A DNA stretch of 64,000 nucleotides from Niveispirillum cyanobacteriorum (lineage in GTDB: Bacteria; Pseudomonadota; Alphaproteobacteria; Azospirillales; Azospirillaceae), in the NCBI RefSeq assembly GCF_002868735.1, contig NZ_CP025611.1, forward strand, positions 1,296,501 through 1,360,500, in the 5' to 3' direction. Of this stretch, positions 1 through 8,579 are shown piece by piece. Each line of letters starts with the position of its first letter. Position 1 is the first letter of the stretch. The notes below the pieces were generated by a model. That model was not told the origin of the DNA, searched no databases, and was given only the letters and a program-made list of their open reading frames with translations. A program made the translations under genes and the position numbers.

Positions 1-1
1 C

Positions 2-31
2 CTGGCCGCCGTCATTCCGGCCTCGACATGA
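2..31 (+). CDS. 3' end of an upstream gene (partial)
   Basis: An open frame enters from the left edge, reads LAAVIPAST and stops with TGA at 29-31. That stop overlaps the ATG of the next gene (ATGA), the usual sign of a translationally coupled neighbour. In cobalamin clusters the gene before an alpha-ribazole-phosphatase-like gene is often cobS, but ten codons are too few to identify it. Confidence 0.3.
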   Translation: MAAVIPAST

Positions 32-660
32 GCGTTGATGGCGCTGTCACCCGCTGGTGGTGGGTGCGCCATGCGCCCTTGTCGCTGCCGCCGGGCACCA
101 TTGCCGGACAGATGGATGCGGATGTCGATCTTTCCGATACCGGAATGATTGAGGGCGCGCGATCCTGGCTGCCCGACAATGCCATCTGGCTGACCACACC
201 CCTGTCACGCAGCGTGCAGTCGGCGGCTGCATTGACGCCCGATCAGCCTACCCTTGGCGTGCCCGACCTGACCGAACAGGATTTCGGGTCCTGGCATGGC
301 CGTACCCATGCGGAAATCTGGGATAGCGAGCGGGCGACGGCCGAGCATTTCTGGCAGGATCCTGCCGGTAACGCCCCACCGGGTGGCGAAAGCTTTGCGG
401 ACCTATGTGCGCGGGTGTCGGCCGCAATCATGCGCGAAACGGCGGCCCATCAAGGCCGCGACATCGTGATGGTTGGCCATGCCGGTCCTATCCGCGCCGC
501 CATGGCGCTGGCGCTGGGCCTGTCGCCGGCGGGGGTGCTGTCGGTTGCCGTTGATCACTGGCACCTGTTCCGGATGGACCATCTGGCCCTGGGCCATGGG
601 GACGGGCAATGGCGCCTTATCGGCGCCAATATTCCGCCATGTCGGGGCCGCTTGCTTTGA
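28..660 (+). CDS. Histidine phosphatase family protein (alpha-ribazole phosphatase / CobC-like)
   Basis: A 210-residue protein of the histidine phosphatase (phosphoglycerate-mutase-like) superfamily. Near the N-terminus it has the RHA form of the phospho-accepting RHG motif (WWWVRHAP). An acidic loop follows (LTEQDFGSWHGR), and the second catalytic His lies in VGHAGPIRAAMA near residue 150. Length and the QMDADVDLSDTG segment resemble CobC-type alpha-ribazole phosphatases of the lower-ligand branch of cobalamin synthesis. The start overlaps the stop of the preceding gene, so it is the end of an operon. The CobC assignment is inference; a general phosphatase is possible. A B12-dependent reductase encoded at 19235 shows the cell uses cobalamin. 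Confidence 0.75.
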   Translation: MSVDGAVTRWWWVRHAPLSLPPGTIAGQMDADVDLSDTGMIEGARSWLPDNAIWLTTPLSRSVQSAAALTPDQPTLGVPDLTEQDFGSWHGRTHAEIWDSERATAEHFWQDPAGNAPPGGESFADLCARVSAAIMRETAAHQGRDIVMVGHAGPIRAAMALALGLSPAGVLSVAVDHWHLFRMDHLALGHGDGQWRLIGANIPPCRGRLL

Positions 661-711
661 TTAGGCATTGCGGGCATTGAGAGCATGTTCGCGAAATAAG
701 GGAGCGGAGAA

Positions 712-1386
712 ATGAAGCGTTTCGTGATGGCCCTGTTCGGCCTGACCCTGGCGGTGTCCGCCCTGGTGCGCCCGGCCCAGGCCCTGACCGAACCGGAATT
801 GATGGTGGAACGGGCGCGGGTCACGGCGCTGACCCTGCTGACCGATCCGCAATATAAGGACCTGAAGACCCTGGTGGGCCGGGCTCGCGCGGTCCTGATC
901 CTACCCAATGTCATCCAGGCTGGATTCTTCGTGGGCGGCGGCGGCGGCACCGGCGTGATGGTGGCGCGCGGCGATGACGGGGCGTGGAGCGGTCCTGCCT
1001 TCTACACCCTGGCAGAGGCCAGCTTTGGTCTGCAATTCGGCGGGCAGGCGTCGGAAATGATGATGGTAATCATGACCCAGAAGGGTCTGGACGCGGTTAT
1101 CGACCGCAAGGTGAAGCTGGGGGCCGACGCCAATGTCGCCATTGGCGAACTGGGCACCGGCGTCGGCGCCTCCTACGGCGTCGGCCTGTCGGCGGACATC
1201 TATGTGTATGCCAAGACCAGCGGCCTGTTTGGCGGCATGGCCGTCGAAGGCTCGGTCATCGCCCCGCGGTCCGAGTTCAACGACAAGTTCTATGGCCAGA
1301 AGACCGAACCCCGCGCCATTCTGGTGGACCGGCATTTCTACCGGCCCGAGGCACAGGCGCTGGCGACGGCGCTGAGCGCGCAGTAA
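712..1386 (+). CDS. Lipid-binding SYLF domain protein (Ysc84/DUF500-like)
   Basis: A 224-residue exported protein. Residues 1-24 form a signal peptide ending in ALVRPAQA. The remainder matches the SYLF/Ysc84 family: a segment of the type RARAVLILPNVIQAGFFVGG, a Gly-rich turn (GGGGGTGVM), and GELGTGVGASYGVGLSADIY. Family members bind phosphoinositides or other lipids in eukaryotes; bacterial members are mostly uncharacterised envelope proteins. A GGAG ribosome-binding site sits just before the ATG. The gene stands alone between the phosphatase and a convergent gene 4 bp away. Confidence 0.85.
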   Translation: MKRFVMALFGLTLAVSALVRPAQALTEPELMVERARVTALTLLTDPQYKDLKTLVGRARAVLILPNVIQAGFFVGGGGGTGVMVARGDDGAWSGPAFYTLAEASFGLQFGGQASEMMMVIMTQKGLDAVIDRKVKLGADANVAIGELGTGVGASYGVGLSADIYVYAKTSGLFGGMAVEGSVIAPRSEFNDKFYGQKTEPRAILVDRHFYRPEAQALATALSAQ

Positions 1387-1390
1387 AAAC

Positions 1391-2125
1391 CTAGGCGACT
1401 GCCGCCCGCGCCACTGGTGTGCGGGCGGCCACCATGGCCTCTACATCCGACCGGCGCAGCAGCGGATAGCGGGTGCGGATCAGGCGGGTCAGCTCCGCCA
1501 TATCCCAGTCGGGCAGCGCCTGCGGATCGAAATGCAGGCCCAGATATTCATCCGCCGGCAACGCGCCTTCCATGGCCAGGAAGCGGATGCGCCGCACCTG
1601 TTCGGCGGCGGGCGTGCCATCATCCCCCTCCAGCGCCGGCAGACAGCGCCGTTCCAGTTCCAGAAGGGTTTCACGCCGCCGGTCCCCCTGCCACTGGCGC
1701 AGCAGCGACAGGATGCCGGCTAGGGCCGACATATCCTTCAAACCTGCGCATTGCCGGACCAGAAGGTCCAGCAGGTTGGCGGCCCGGATCAGGCCTTCAT
1801 CCAGATCGAAGATCACCGGCGAATGGCGCCGCACGTCCAGTTCCTGACAGACCAGGGGATGCACCGCCGACCGGTCGGCCAGATTGAACCAGACCTGTTC
1901 CAGCCAGGCCAGCGTGCGTTCCAGGCGCATATCGCCGCGCGGTGCGCGGATCACCTGCCCGATCAGCACCTGATCATCCAGCAATTCATCCGCCGTCGGC
2001 ACCTCATGCGACAGGAAACCCGCCAGCACCGGGTCGAGATCATGGGTCAGGTTGACGGCAAGCAGCAGCGTGGCGTGGCCGACAAAAGCCGATGCCAATT
2101 GCGGTGCGGTCAGTATTTTCGTCAT
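1391..2125 (-). CDS. Hypothetical protein, soluble, mostly helical
   Basis: A 244-residue protein with no signal peptide or membrane segment and no motif I recognise. It is rich in Leu, Asp and Arg with predicted helices throughout (for example SLLRQWQGDRRRETLLELER). Base composition matches the surrounding core genome, so it looks like a resident gene. It is convergent with the SYLF gene (4 bp between stops) and divergent from the FrnE-like gene. No function is proposed. Confidence 0.7.
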   Translation of the reverse strand: MTKILTAPQLASAFVGHATLLLAVNLTHDLDPVLAGFLSHEVPTADELLDDQVLIGQVIRAPRGDMRLERTLAWLEQVWFNLADRSAVHPLVCQELDVRRHSPVIFDLDEGLIRAANLLDLLVRQCAGLKDMSALAGILSLLRQWQGDRRRETLLELERRCLPALEGDDGTPAAEQVRRIRFLAMEGALPADEYLGLHFDPQALPDWDMAELTRLIRTRYPLLRRSDVEAMVAARTPVARAAVA

Positions 2126-2277
2126 CCTGGGTCCCCACCCGCCGGACCGTCACAAATTTTTAACAGCATGGACCCGCGCGGTTGACGGCGCAACGACTCT
2201 TGCGCGGTGCCGCCCCCTCGCCCGCCCCGTCAATTCGGGTTATGGTGATAGTGTGGCCGGGGGGCATCGGGGCGAAC

Positions 2278-2913
2278 ATGCTGATCGAGATTTATTCGGA
2301 CCTGATCTGTCCCTGGTGTTTCCTGGGCAAGGTGCGGCTGGACCGGGCGCTCGCCGAACGGCCGGGCGTGCGCGTTGACCTGCGCTGGATGCCGTTTCAG
2401 CTGAACCCAGACCTGCCGGCGGAAGGCATGGACCGCAATCTCTATTTCACGGTGAAATTCGGTGGTCCGGAACGAGTGCGGCAGATGCATGCCGTGGTGG
2501 AACAGGCAGCGGCCAGGGAAGGTCTGATGCTGCGCCAGGACCTGATCCGCCGTATCCCCAGCACGCTCCAGGCCCACCGCCTGATCCGCTTTGCCGAACG
2601 CTGGGCCAAGGCCACGCCGGTCGCCATGGCCCTGTTCGCGGCGCATTTTCAGCGCGGGCTGGATATCGGTGATCTGGACACGCTGGTCGCCATCGCCCTG
2701 GAACAGGGGTTGGACGCCGACGAGACGCGCGATTATCTGGATGGCGAGGCTGACCGCGCCGCCATCAAGGGGGCCGACACCACGGCCCGGCAATTGGGCG
2801 TACAGGCCGTGCCCTGCTATATTTTTGACCGCCGCTACGCGCTGGCCGGGGCACAGGAGCACACCGCCTTCCTGCCTATGCTGGATCTGGCGCGCGATGC
2901 GCTGGTGGGGTAA
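2278..2913 (+). CDS. DsbA family oxidoreductase, FrnE-like
   Basis: A 211-residue thioredoxin-fold protein of the DsbA/FrnE branch. It begins MLIEIYSDLICPWCFLGK, giving a CPWC active site right after the first strand. A helical insertion follows, then the cis-Pro region QAVPCYIFDRRYALAGAQ typical of FrnE and 2-hydroxychromene-2-carboxylate isomerase relatives. It has no signal peptide and is probably cytoplasmic. The start at 2278 is chosen because family members begin two or three residues before the first strand and a G-rich site lies upstream. The frame is open from 2182, but the extra residues look non-coding. Confidence 0.85.
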   Translation: MLIEIYSDLICPWCFLGKVRLDRALAERPGVRVDLRWMPFQLNPDLPAEGMDRNLYFTVKFGGPERVRQMHAVVEQAAAREGLMLRQDLIRRIPSTLQAHRLIRFAERWAKATPVAMALFAAHFQRGLDIGDLDTLVAIALEQGLDADETRDYLDGEADRAAIKGADTTARQLGVQAVPCYIFDRRYALAGAQEHTAFLPMLDLARDALVG

Positions 2914-3034
2914 GCGCGCCGCCACACACCAACACATTCCGTTACAATCCCGTTACACCCCAAGCCGTTGACTTGACAGGTGAACCGTCCCCACACTCAC
3001 CCCATTGTTTCAAGGACAACAATGGGGTGGGGCA

Positions 3035-4501
3035 ATGGCGCGGTCGCGGACCGGTCGCTGGATGGTGGCGGGGCTGGCCTTGGTGCTGGCTGGATGTGCC
3101 ACGGGACAGACGGCCAACCAATCCAAGGACAAGAACAAGGGCGATGACAAGGCGGGGCTGGCGCAGGGTCTGGACCCCGCCGCCAACCGCGACCCCTTCC
3201 CCAGCCGGTATAAGCCGGCGGCCAGCGGCGTGGTGGCCCTGACCGGGGCGACGGTGCTGACCGGTACGGGACAGCGTATCGACAATGGCACTGTCATCCT
3301 GCGCGACGGTAAGATCGAAGCGGTGGGCGCGTCCCTGCCCGTGCCTGCCGGTGCCACCGTCGTGGATGCCACGGGCCGCTATATCACGCCCGGCGTCATC
3401 GACATGCATTCCCACCTGGGTGTCTATGCCGCCCCGGCGGTACAGGCCCATTCCGATGGCAATGACGCGACGGACCCCAACACGGCCCAGGTCTGGTCCG
3501 AACATTCCGTATGGCCGCAGGACCCCGGATTCGAACGGGCGCTGCGCGGCGGCGTCACCACGCTTCAGATTCTGCCCGGCTCCGCCAACCTGTTCGGCGG
3601 GCGCAGCGTCACCTTGAAGAACGTGCCGGCCCGCAATGTGCAGGAGATGAAGTTCCCCGGCGCGCCCTATGGCCTGAAAATGGCCTGTGGCGAGAATCCC
3701 AAGCGTGTCTATGGCAGCAAGGGCCGCGCGCCCGCCAGCCGCATGTCGAACGTGGCCGGCTACCGCAAGGCCTGGATCGAGGCCGCCGATTATCGCCGCA
3801 AATGGGATGCCTATTACGACAAGCAGAAAAAGGGCGATGCCGGCGATCCGCCCAAGCGCGACCTGCAACTGGACACGCTGGCCGGCGTCCTGCGCGGTGA
3901 TATCCTGGTGCAGAACCATTGCTATCGCGCCGATGAAATGTCGGTGATGCTCGATATCGCCAAGGAATTCGGCTATTCCATCAAGGCCTTCCACCACGCG
4001 ACGGAGGCCTACAAGATCCCCGACCTGCTGAAGGCCGGCGATACCTGTATCGCCACCTGGGCCCATTGGTGGGGCTTCAAGATGGAAAGCTATGATGGCG
4101 TGCCCGCCAATGCCGCCATCGTCCATGCCGCCGGGGCCTGCGCCGTCATCCATTCCGATGACGAGACGCTGATTCAGCATCTGAACAAGGAAACAGCCCA
4201 GGCCCTGGCCGAGGGTCGTTATCTGGGCCTGGACATCAAGGATGAGGAGGCGATCACCTGGATCACCGCCAATCCCGCCAAGGCCATCGGCGTGCTGGAC
4301 AAGACCGGCACCCTGGAACCCGGCAAGATGGCCGATGTCGTGGTCTGGAACGGCAACCCCTTCTCCATCTATACCTTGGCCGATCTGGTCTATATCGACG
4401 GTGTGCTGATGCATGACCGCGCCCGTCCGCCGGCTGAACCCCGCTCCGATTTTGAGCTGGGGCAGTCCGGGGCCGATATCTTCAAGGCGGGGGTGAAGTG
4501 A
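3035..4501 (+). CDS. Amidohydrolase family lipoprotein
   Basis: A 488-residue exported amidohydrolase. The N-terminus is a lipoprotein signal with lipobox LAGC (Cys near residue 22). The catalytic domain keeps the metal-binding motif DMHSHLGVY, later ligand regions NHCYRADEM and FHHATEAYK, and HSDDETLIQ. The C-terminus has the usual TGTLEPGKMADVVVWNGNP composite-domain signature. Relatives are annotated as imidazolonepropionase-like or dipeptide-cleaving amidohydrolases; the substrate cannot be told from sequence. The ATG at 3035 follows a GGGGTGGGG site. Its TGA shares a base with the ATG of the next gene, so the two are translationally coupled. Confidence 0.85.
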   Translation: MARSRTGRWMVAGLALVLAGCATGQTANQSKDKNKGDDKAGLAQGLDPAANRDPFPSRYKPAASGVVALTGATVLTGTGQRIDNGTVILRDGKIEAVGASLPVPAGATVVDATGRYITPGVIDMHSHLGVYAAPAVQAHSDGNDATDPNTAQVWSEHSVWPQDPGFERALRGGVTTLQILPGSANLFGGRSVTLKNVPARNVQEMKFPGAPYGLKMACGENPKRVYGSKGRAPASRMSNVAGYRKAWIEAADYRRKWDAYYDKQKKGDAGDPPKRDLQLDTLAGVLRGDILVQNHCYRADEMSVMLDIAKEFGYSIKAFHHATEAYKIPDLLKAGDTCIATWAHWWGFKMESYDGVPANAAIVHAAGACAVIHSDDETLIQHLNKETAQALAEGRYLGLDIKDEEAITWITANPAKAIGVLDKTGTLEPGKMADVVVWNGNPFSIYTLADLVYIDGVLMHDRARPPAEPRSDFELGQSGADIFKAGVK

Positions 4502-5802
4502 TGAACAACCTGAAAAAGGCCCTGTTGGGCAGCGTCTTTGCCGCTCTGGCCTTAGGCGCCGCGGCCCAGGCACAGACCATTGCCATCCAGGGGGCGACCC
4601 TGGTCACCGGCACCGGTGCCTCCCTTCCCGGTGCCACCATCGTCATCCAGAACGGCATCGTCACCGCCGCCGGTGCCGGGGCCGCCGTGCCCGCCGGTGC
4701 CACGCTGATCGACGGCACCGGCAAGACCGTCACCCCCGGCCTGTTCGTCTCCAGCAGCGATATCGGCATTGAGGAGGTGAGTGCCGTTGAGCAGACCAAC
4801 GACAGCCAGGCCGAGAACAAGGACTTCGCCGTCGCCTACGACCCCTCCTATTCGGTCAACCCGGCCAGCACCCTGCTGCCGCTGGCCCGTCTGGGCGGTG
4901 TCACCCGCGCCGTGATCATGCCCGCCGCCGCCTTTGGTGACGGTGCGCACACGCATGAGGTGGATACCGCTGGCCATGTGGAAGAGCCGCTGTTCCACGG
5001 ACAGCCGGCCATCATCCATACCGGTGCCGCCGCCGACATCCTGGTGCGCAGCCGCATCGGCGTGGCCCTGCCCCTGGGCGAAACCGCCGCCAAGAATGCC
5101 GGCGGCAGCCGCAGCCTGTCCGTCGCCATCCTGAAGGAGGCGCTGGAAGACGCCCGCCACTACGCCGCCAACAAGGCCGCCTTCAACCAGGGCGGCACGC
5201 GCGAGTACAGCCTGTCTCGCGCCGATCTGGAGGCCTTGCTGCCGGTGGCCCGTGGCGAGGCACCTTTGTTCCTGGCCGTCTCCCGCGCCGCCGACATCCG
5301 TCTGGCCCTGCGTCTGGCGAAAGAGGAAAAGCTGCGGCTGGTCCTGCTGGGGGTGGAGGAAGGCTGGATGGTGGCGGGTGAGATCGCGGCCGCCGGCGTG
5401 CCCGTGATCATCAAGCCCACCACCAACATCCCCAACCGGTTTGAGATACAGCGCGCGCGCCTGGAAAACGCCGCCCTGCTTGAAAAGGCCGGCGTCAACG
5501 TCATCCTGACCACCACCGCCGACGGCCATTACGCCAATCAGGTGCGTTTCGAGGCCGGCACCGCCGTCGCCTACGGCATGCCCCGCGACAAGGCCCTGGC
5601 CGCCATCACCAGCCGCCCCGCCGCCCTGTTCGGGGTGAAGGATGCCGGCGTGGTCGCGGTCGGCAAACCCGCCGACCTCGTGCTGTGGGCCGGCGACCCG
5701 CTGGAACCCACGGTCCTGGCGGAAAAGGTGTTCGTGAATGGGACGGAGCAGTCGCTGCAGACCAGGGCGCGGGCGCTGGAGCAGCGGTATTTGAAGAGGT
5801 AG
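4501..5802 (+). CDS. Amidohydrolase-like exported protein lacking the His-x-His motif
   Basis: A 433-residue paralogue of the preceding protein. It has a Sec signal (MNNLKKALLGSVFAALALGA, cleavage near AQAQT). The N-terminal beta-sandwich strands (TLVTGTGASLPGATIVI) and the C-terminal VVAVGKPADLVLWAGDPL signature are conserved. Where the family has DxHxH it reads TPGLFVSSSDIGIEEV, and few other His residues occupy ligand positions, so it is probably not a normal metal hydrolase. It may be a structural partner of the upstream enzyme. The start overlaps the upstream stop (TGATG). A terminator hairpin follows at 5821. Confidence 0.8.
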   Translation: MNNLKKALLGSVFAALALGAAAQAQTIAIQGATLVTGTGASLPGATIVIQNGIVTAAGAGAAVPAGATLIDGTGKTVTPGLFVSSSDIGIEEVSAVEQTNDSQAENKDFAVAYDPSYSVNPASTLLPLARLGGVTRAVIMPAAAFGDGAHTHEVDTAGHVEEPLFHGQPAIIHTGAAADILVRSRIGVALPLGETAAKNAGGSRSLSVAILKEALEDARHYAANKAAFNQGGTREYSLSRADLEALLPVARGEAPLFLAVSRAADIRLALRLAKEEKLRLVLLGVEEGWMVAGEIAAAGVPVIIKPTTNIPNRFEIQRARLENAALLEKAGVNVILTTTADGHYANQVRFEAGTAVAYGMPRDKALAAITSRPAALFGVKDAGVVAVGKPADLVLWAGDPLEPTVLAEKVFVNGTEQSLQTRARALEQRYLKR

Positions 5803-5820
5803 GGGAGTTGGGTGGGGGGG

Positions 5821-5851
5821 CACGCCCGCGAGGGCGTGTCTCTTTCAATTT
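5821..5851 (+). terminator. Rho-independent terminator after the amidohydrolase pair
   Basis: A perfect 7-bp stem, CACGCCC / GGGCGTG, closes a GCGA loop at 5821-5838. A pyrimidine-rich TCTCTTTCAATTT tract follows on the plus strand. It marks the sharp boundary between GC-rich core DNA and the AT-rich island to its right, and may also slow minus-strand transcription leaving the island. Confidence 0.65.
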
Positions 5852-5912
5852 AATGCTTGCCTGACTAAATGCAAAACTCTTGAAAACTATGTCGGTAAAA
5901 TAAAACATAACC

Positions 5913-7712
5913 TTAATTAAGAGCATTGAAATATCTCTCAATCCCAGAATAATGAATAATACCAAATTTTCCAATGCTTGAGATTTTTCGCATCCTAGAA
6001 GTCACTGTTTGGTTAGTTATTATCAAATCTCCCTCATGAAGATTGCCAACTTTTTGAACAAAAACCCGCGAATTATCCTCTTTGCTATGCGTGAGCAAGC
6101 ATCTCACTACATTAACGCCGTATTCAACATAAATCACATTGAACCCATGTTCATCCGTAGATGAAACATGAATATTGATAAAGTCAAATATAGAAAGACA
6201 CAAATTTAGAAAATCTCTGCGCGTACGACTTGAAGTCACAACATCAATAGCATACCCAAGCAAATCACCGCCTCCATATTTGGAAGAAGTCTCAATTAAA
6301 ATCACCGAATAATTATAATTTCCAAGTGATACGTTGTAAGTTCCTCTAGAAATAACACTTGGACAAAAAACAATTATCTTCTTTGCCGAATGGAGATACA
6401 CATCTTCAGAAACCATAGTAAACAAAACTCTCCTAATTAAATCTACTATTTCCAATGCAGCAATGTACCTCGTAGCTCCAATTATCCCAATGCCTTTGAT
6501 GGCACAAATATCATAGATCAGTTGACCAAATATACTGTTATTCAACACAACCAATCCATTTGCCGCTGACTTTGCAAATCTTGATGCCGTATGTAGCGCT
6601 GATAGCATTACGGCGAATTTCCCAGTTTGTCTTAATCTATGCGCAGTAACAAGCCAAACATACCTTATCTTATCTGAAAAATTTAGTATATCAATAGGGT
6701 TAGCCTTATCTGAGTTCGGGGTTCCATAACCAAGGGGGCGAATATTGATAATGTGACCACTTGTGTCTTCAATTTTCAAGTCCGCAAACAAAGAGTCTAT
6801 ATATTTTATGTCTTTCCAGTTGCTTCCTACTATAGCTATTCTAATTTTATATTTAGCCAAAGGTTCATTGACCAAATCACGATCATGTCCGCAAGATAAA
6901 TAAAATGGTCCAAAATTATGATCAAACTTCATTACTCCATTGAATGGAGACTTCAAAATGATTGATCTTGCAATACTGCCGACGCCAACGATCATCCAGT
7001 TGTCTATTACATTAATGCGTGGGATGGGCGGAATTTCAATTATTACGGTAATGATCCTTTCCAACTTAAATATTACTGCAACTCTTTTCCAATCATCCCA
7101 ACTAACATCATCTTCTGTGACCACGATTGACGTATAAACAAACGTCACGTTATCACGTGTAATAGAAAAAGTTTTATCAATTTTTGTTTTTGCACCTCTA
7201 CTTGAACCAAAACCCTTTGATCTTAAATATCTTTCTAGATCTGATCTAATCGCCTTGCCAATAAGCATGCTGTCAAGCCATGTAGAGGCGGTCAACTCTG
7301 AATATTTTAGCAAATTATTATAAACTAACTTGAATATATGTAAATATTCATTAATAATATTGCTGAATGACACTAACTCCGCTGCAGCAATTGAATCGTT
7401 CTCTAAATTCTGCGAGTCAATCAAATATCTGGCTTGGGAAATTATATTTTCGCGTGCTCCCAAATGAATTTTCCCATTACTATCACGAAATGCCCATAAG
7501 GCTAAGTCGCCAACTTCAACTTCAAAGTCTCCTTCAGCAGGCAACATGCCGTGACAACTAATTTCTATAATATCGAAACCGGACACTCTAAATTCGGAGT
7601 CAATTACCTGTATGAGATGATGATTTGAACCAAAAAAAGGGATAAATACTGGAACAAGGAAACCAGGCGACAATACCTCTAATTCGTAATAATAGGACAA
7701 TCTAGCCATCAT
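5913..7712 (-). CDS. Unrecognised 599-residue protein of the AT-rich island
   Basis: No family recognised. The protein has no signal peptide and no clear membrane spans. Residues 1-75 are beta-rich and hydrophobic (FLVPVFIPFFGSNHHLIQV), followed by a helical stretch to about residue 170. A basic segment (YLRSKGFGSSRGAKTKIDK) leads into alternating strands and helices, and a C-terminal module contains TSRMRKISSIGKFGIIHYS. It is translated with the upstream gene: GAGAGG precedes two adjacent ATGs, one overlapping the upstream stop by 4 bp (7712) and one by 1 bp (7709). Codons are AT-rich (roughly 35-40% G+C by eye), unlike its neighbours, so it is probably acquired. A role as effector partner or immunity factor of the upstream protein is speculation. 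Confidence 0.8.
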   Translation of the reverse strand: MMARLSYYYELEVLSPGFLVPVFIPFFGSNHHLIQVIDSEFRVSGFDIIEISCHGMLPAEGDFEVEVGDLALWAFRDSNGKIHLGARENIISQARYLIDSQNLENDSIAAAELVSFSNIINEYLHIFKLVYNNLLKYSELTASTWLDSMLIGKAIRSDLERYLRSKGFGSSRGAKTKIDKTFSITRDNVTFVYTSIVVTEDDVSWDDWKRVAVIFKLERIITVIIEIPPIPRINVIDNWMIVGVGSIARSIILKSPFNGVMKFDHNFGPFYLSCGHDRDLVNEPLAKYKIRIAIVGSNWKDIKYIDSLFADLKIEDTSGHIINIRPLGYGTPNSDKANPIDILNFSDKIRYVWLVTAHRLRQTGKFAVMLSALHTASRFAKSAANGLVVLNNSIFGQLIYDICAIKGIGIIGATRYIAALEIVDLIRRVLFTMVSEDVYLHSAKKIIVFCPSVISRGTYNVSLGNYNYSVILIETSSKYGGGDLLGYAIDVVTSSRTRRDFLNLCLSIFDFINIHVSSTDEHGFNVIYVEYGVNVVRCLLTHSKEDNSRVFVQKVGNLHEGDLIITNQTVTSRMRKISSIGKFGIIHYSGIERYFNALN

Positions 7713-8512
7713 AACCTCTCACCAGATACCAACCCACGGGACAAATAATATGAAAGGCATAACTCCGTTAACTTAGAAAAATACTCGCTGGGCCTACTTC
7801 TGTCAAATATTGAATAGGGAATGGGATGAATGCCCATTTTTTTTAGTAAATCTCCAGTTTTACCATCAACAAATGCCGACGGGATAATTACAGCTTCAAC
7901 ATTGTCCTTTAAAGGAATCTCTTGCTCGGTCTGAACTTCAATACCCGAACCTCGGCTATCAATTGAATTACCTTCCTTTGCATTAACTAAGGCTTGGTAA
8001 CTAAGGGCCTCAAATTCAGATGGATCGAAAATTCTATTAATGCTTGGGTTTGCAGCCAAATAACTTTCTACTGACCCAAAAAAAAGCGAAATTAATCTAC
8101 CCGGAGTTGATGGATCGGGCTCCAAGCTAAAATCAGTAAGTTGCATTTTCTTATGCATATACGCATTATACAGTTGAATTGAAAATGCACCCGAGTCAAA
8201 AGGAAATATCCTTTTTATTTCAATCAATGCATCCAACTTAAATATCAAACAAATTGGAAAATAATGTCGCAAACTTGTTGGTTCTTCCTTCTGGTTTACA
8301 CGAAAAGAGGGGCGGCCATAGAATAGGTAAATGAGATTTTCTCCAGTGAATACTTTGCAACTTTGGGGAGAAAGAAACCCACTTTGCAATACATCATGCA
8401 ACACATAGCCATCCGTACTATGCACCAAAGGTAATGCCGGGTCACACCTGTGACTTCCACTTACCAGCAACCTGAATCTTGATCTACTAGGACTCGGGAT
8501 ATCAGATACCAT
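7709..8512 (-). CDS. Candidate ADP-ribosyltransferase-like protein of the AT-rich island
   Basis: A 267-residue protein, not recognised by name. The layout resembles the ADP-ribosyltransferase fold of DarT/DUF4433/Tpt1-type proteins. His31 in LVHSTDGYVLHDVLQSGFL matches the NAD-binding His-plus-helix. A hydrophobic strand with an aromatic pair follows (IYLFYGRPSFR, Tyr62/Tyr65), then RIFPFDSGAF at 101-110. A late strand, IEVQTEQEIPLKDNVEAVII, places Glu182 where the catalytic Glu sits. This is pattern matching by eye, not a profile hit. The ATG at 8512 has a GGAAG site 8 nt upstream; a TTG at 8527 is the alternative. It is the first gene of the island operon, with its promoter candidate at 8547-8574. 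Confidence 0.8.
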   Translation of the reverse strand: MVSDIPSPSRSRFRLLVSGSHRCDPALPLVHSTDGYVLHDVLQSGFLSPQSCKVFTGENLIYLFYGRPSFRVNQKEEPTSLRHYFPICLIFKLDALIEIKRIFPFDSGAFSIQLYNAYMHKKMQLTDFSLEPDPSTPGRLISLFFGSVESYLAANPSINRIFDPSEFEALSYQALVNAKEGNSIDSRGSGIEVQTEQEIPLKDNVEAVIIPSAFVDGKTGDLLKKMGIHPIPYSIFDRSRPSEYFSKLTELCLSYYLSRGLVSGERL

Positions 8513-8546
8513 GTACACTGCTTCCAATATTCAGATGACAGAATGC

Positions 8547-8574
8547 ATCTTAATTATTCCTATTAGGGAATCAA
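8547..8574 (-). promoter_or_regulatory. Promoter and possible operator of the island operon
   Basis: On the minus strand, TTGATT (8569-8574) and TAAGAT (8547-8552) are separated by 16 bp and resemble -35 and -10 elements. The start point would lie about 28 nt before the ATG at 8512. An imperfect palindrome, ATTCC-6-GGAAT (8556-8571), fills the spacer and touches the -35 box. A repressor bound there would block the promoter. Confidence 0.45.
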
Positions 8575-8579
8575 TAAGT

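Noticed and set aside
2942-4573. 543-residue frame opposite the first amidohydrolase gene
   Set aside because: It is a Gly/His/Arg-rich antisense shadow of a convincing gene, common in GC-rich DNA.
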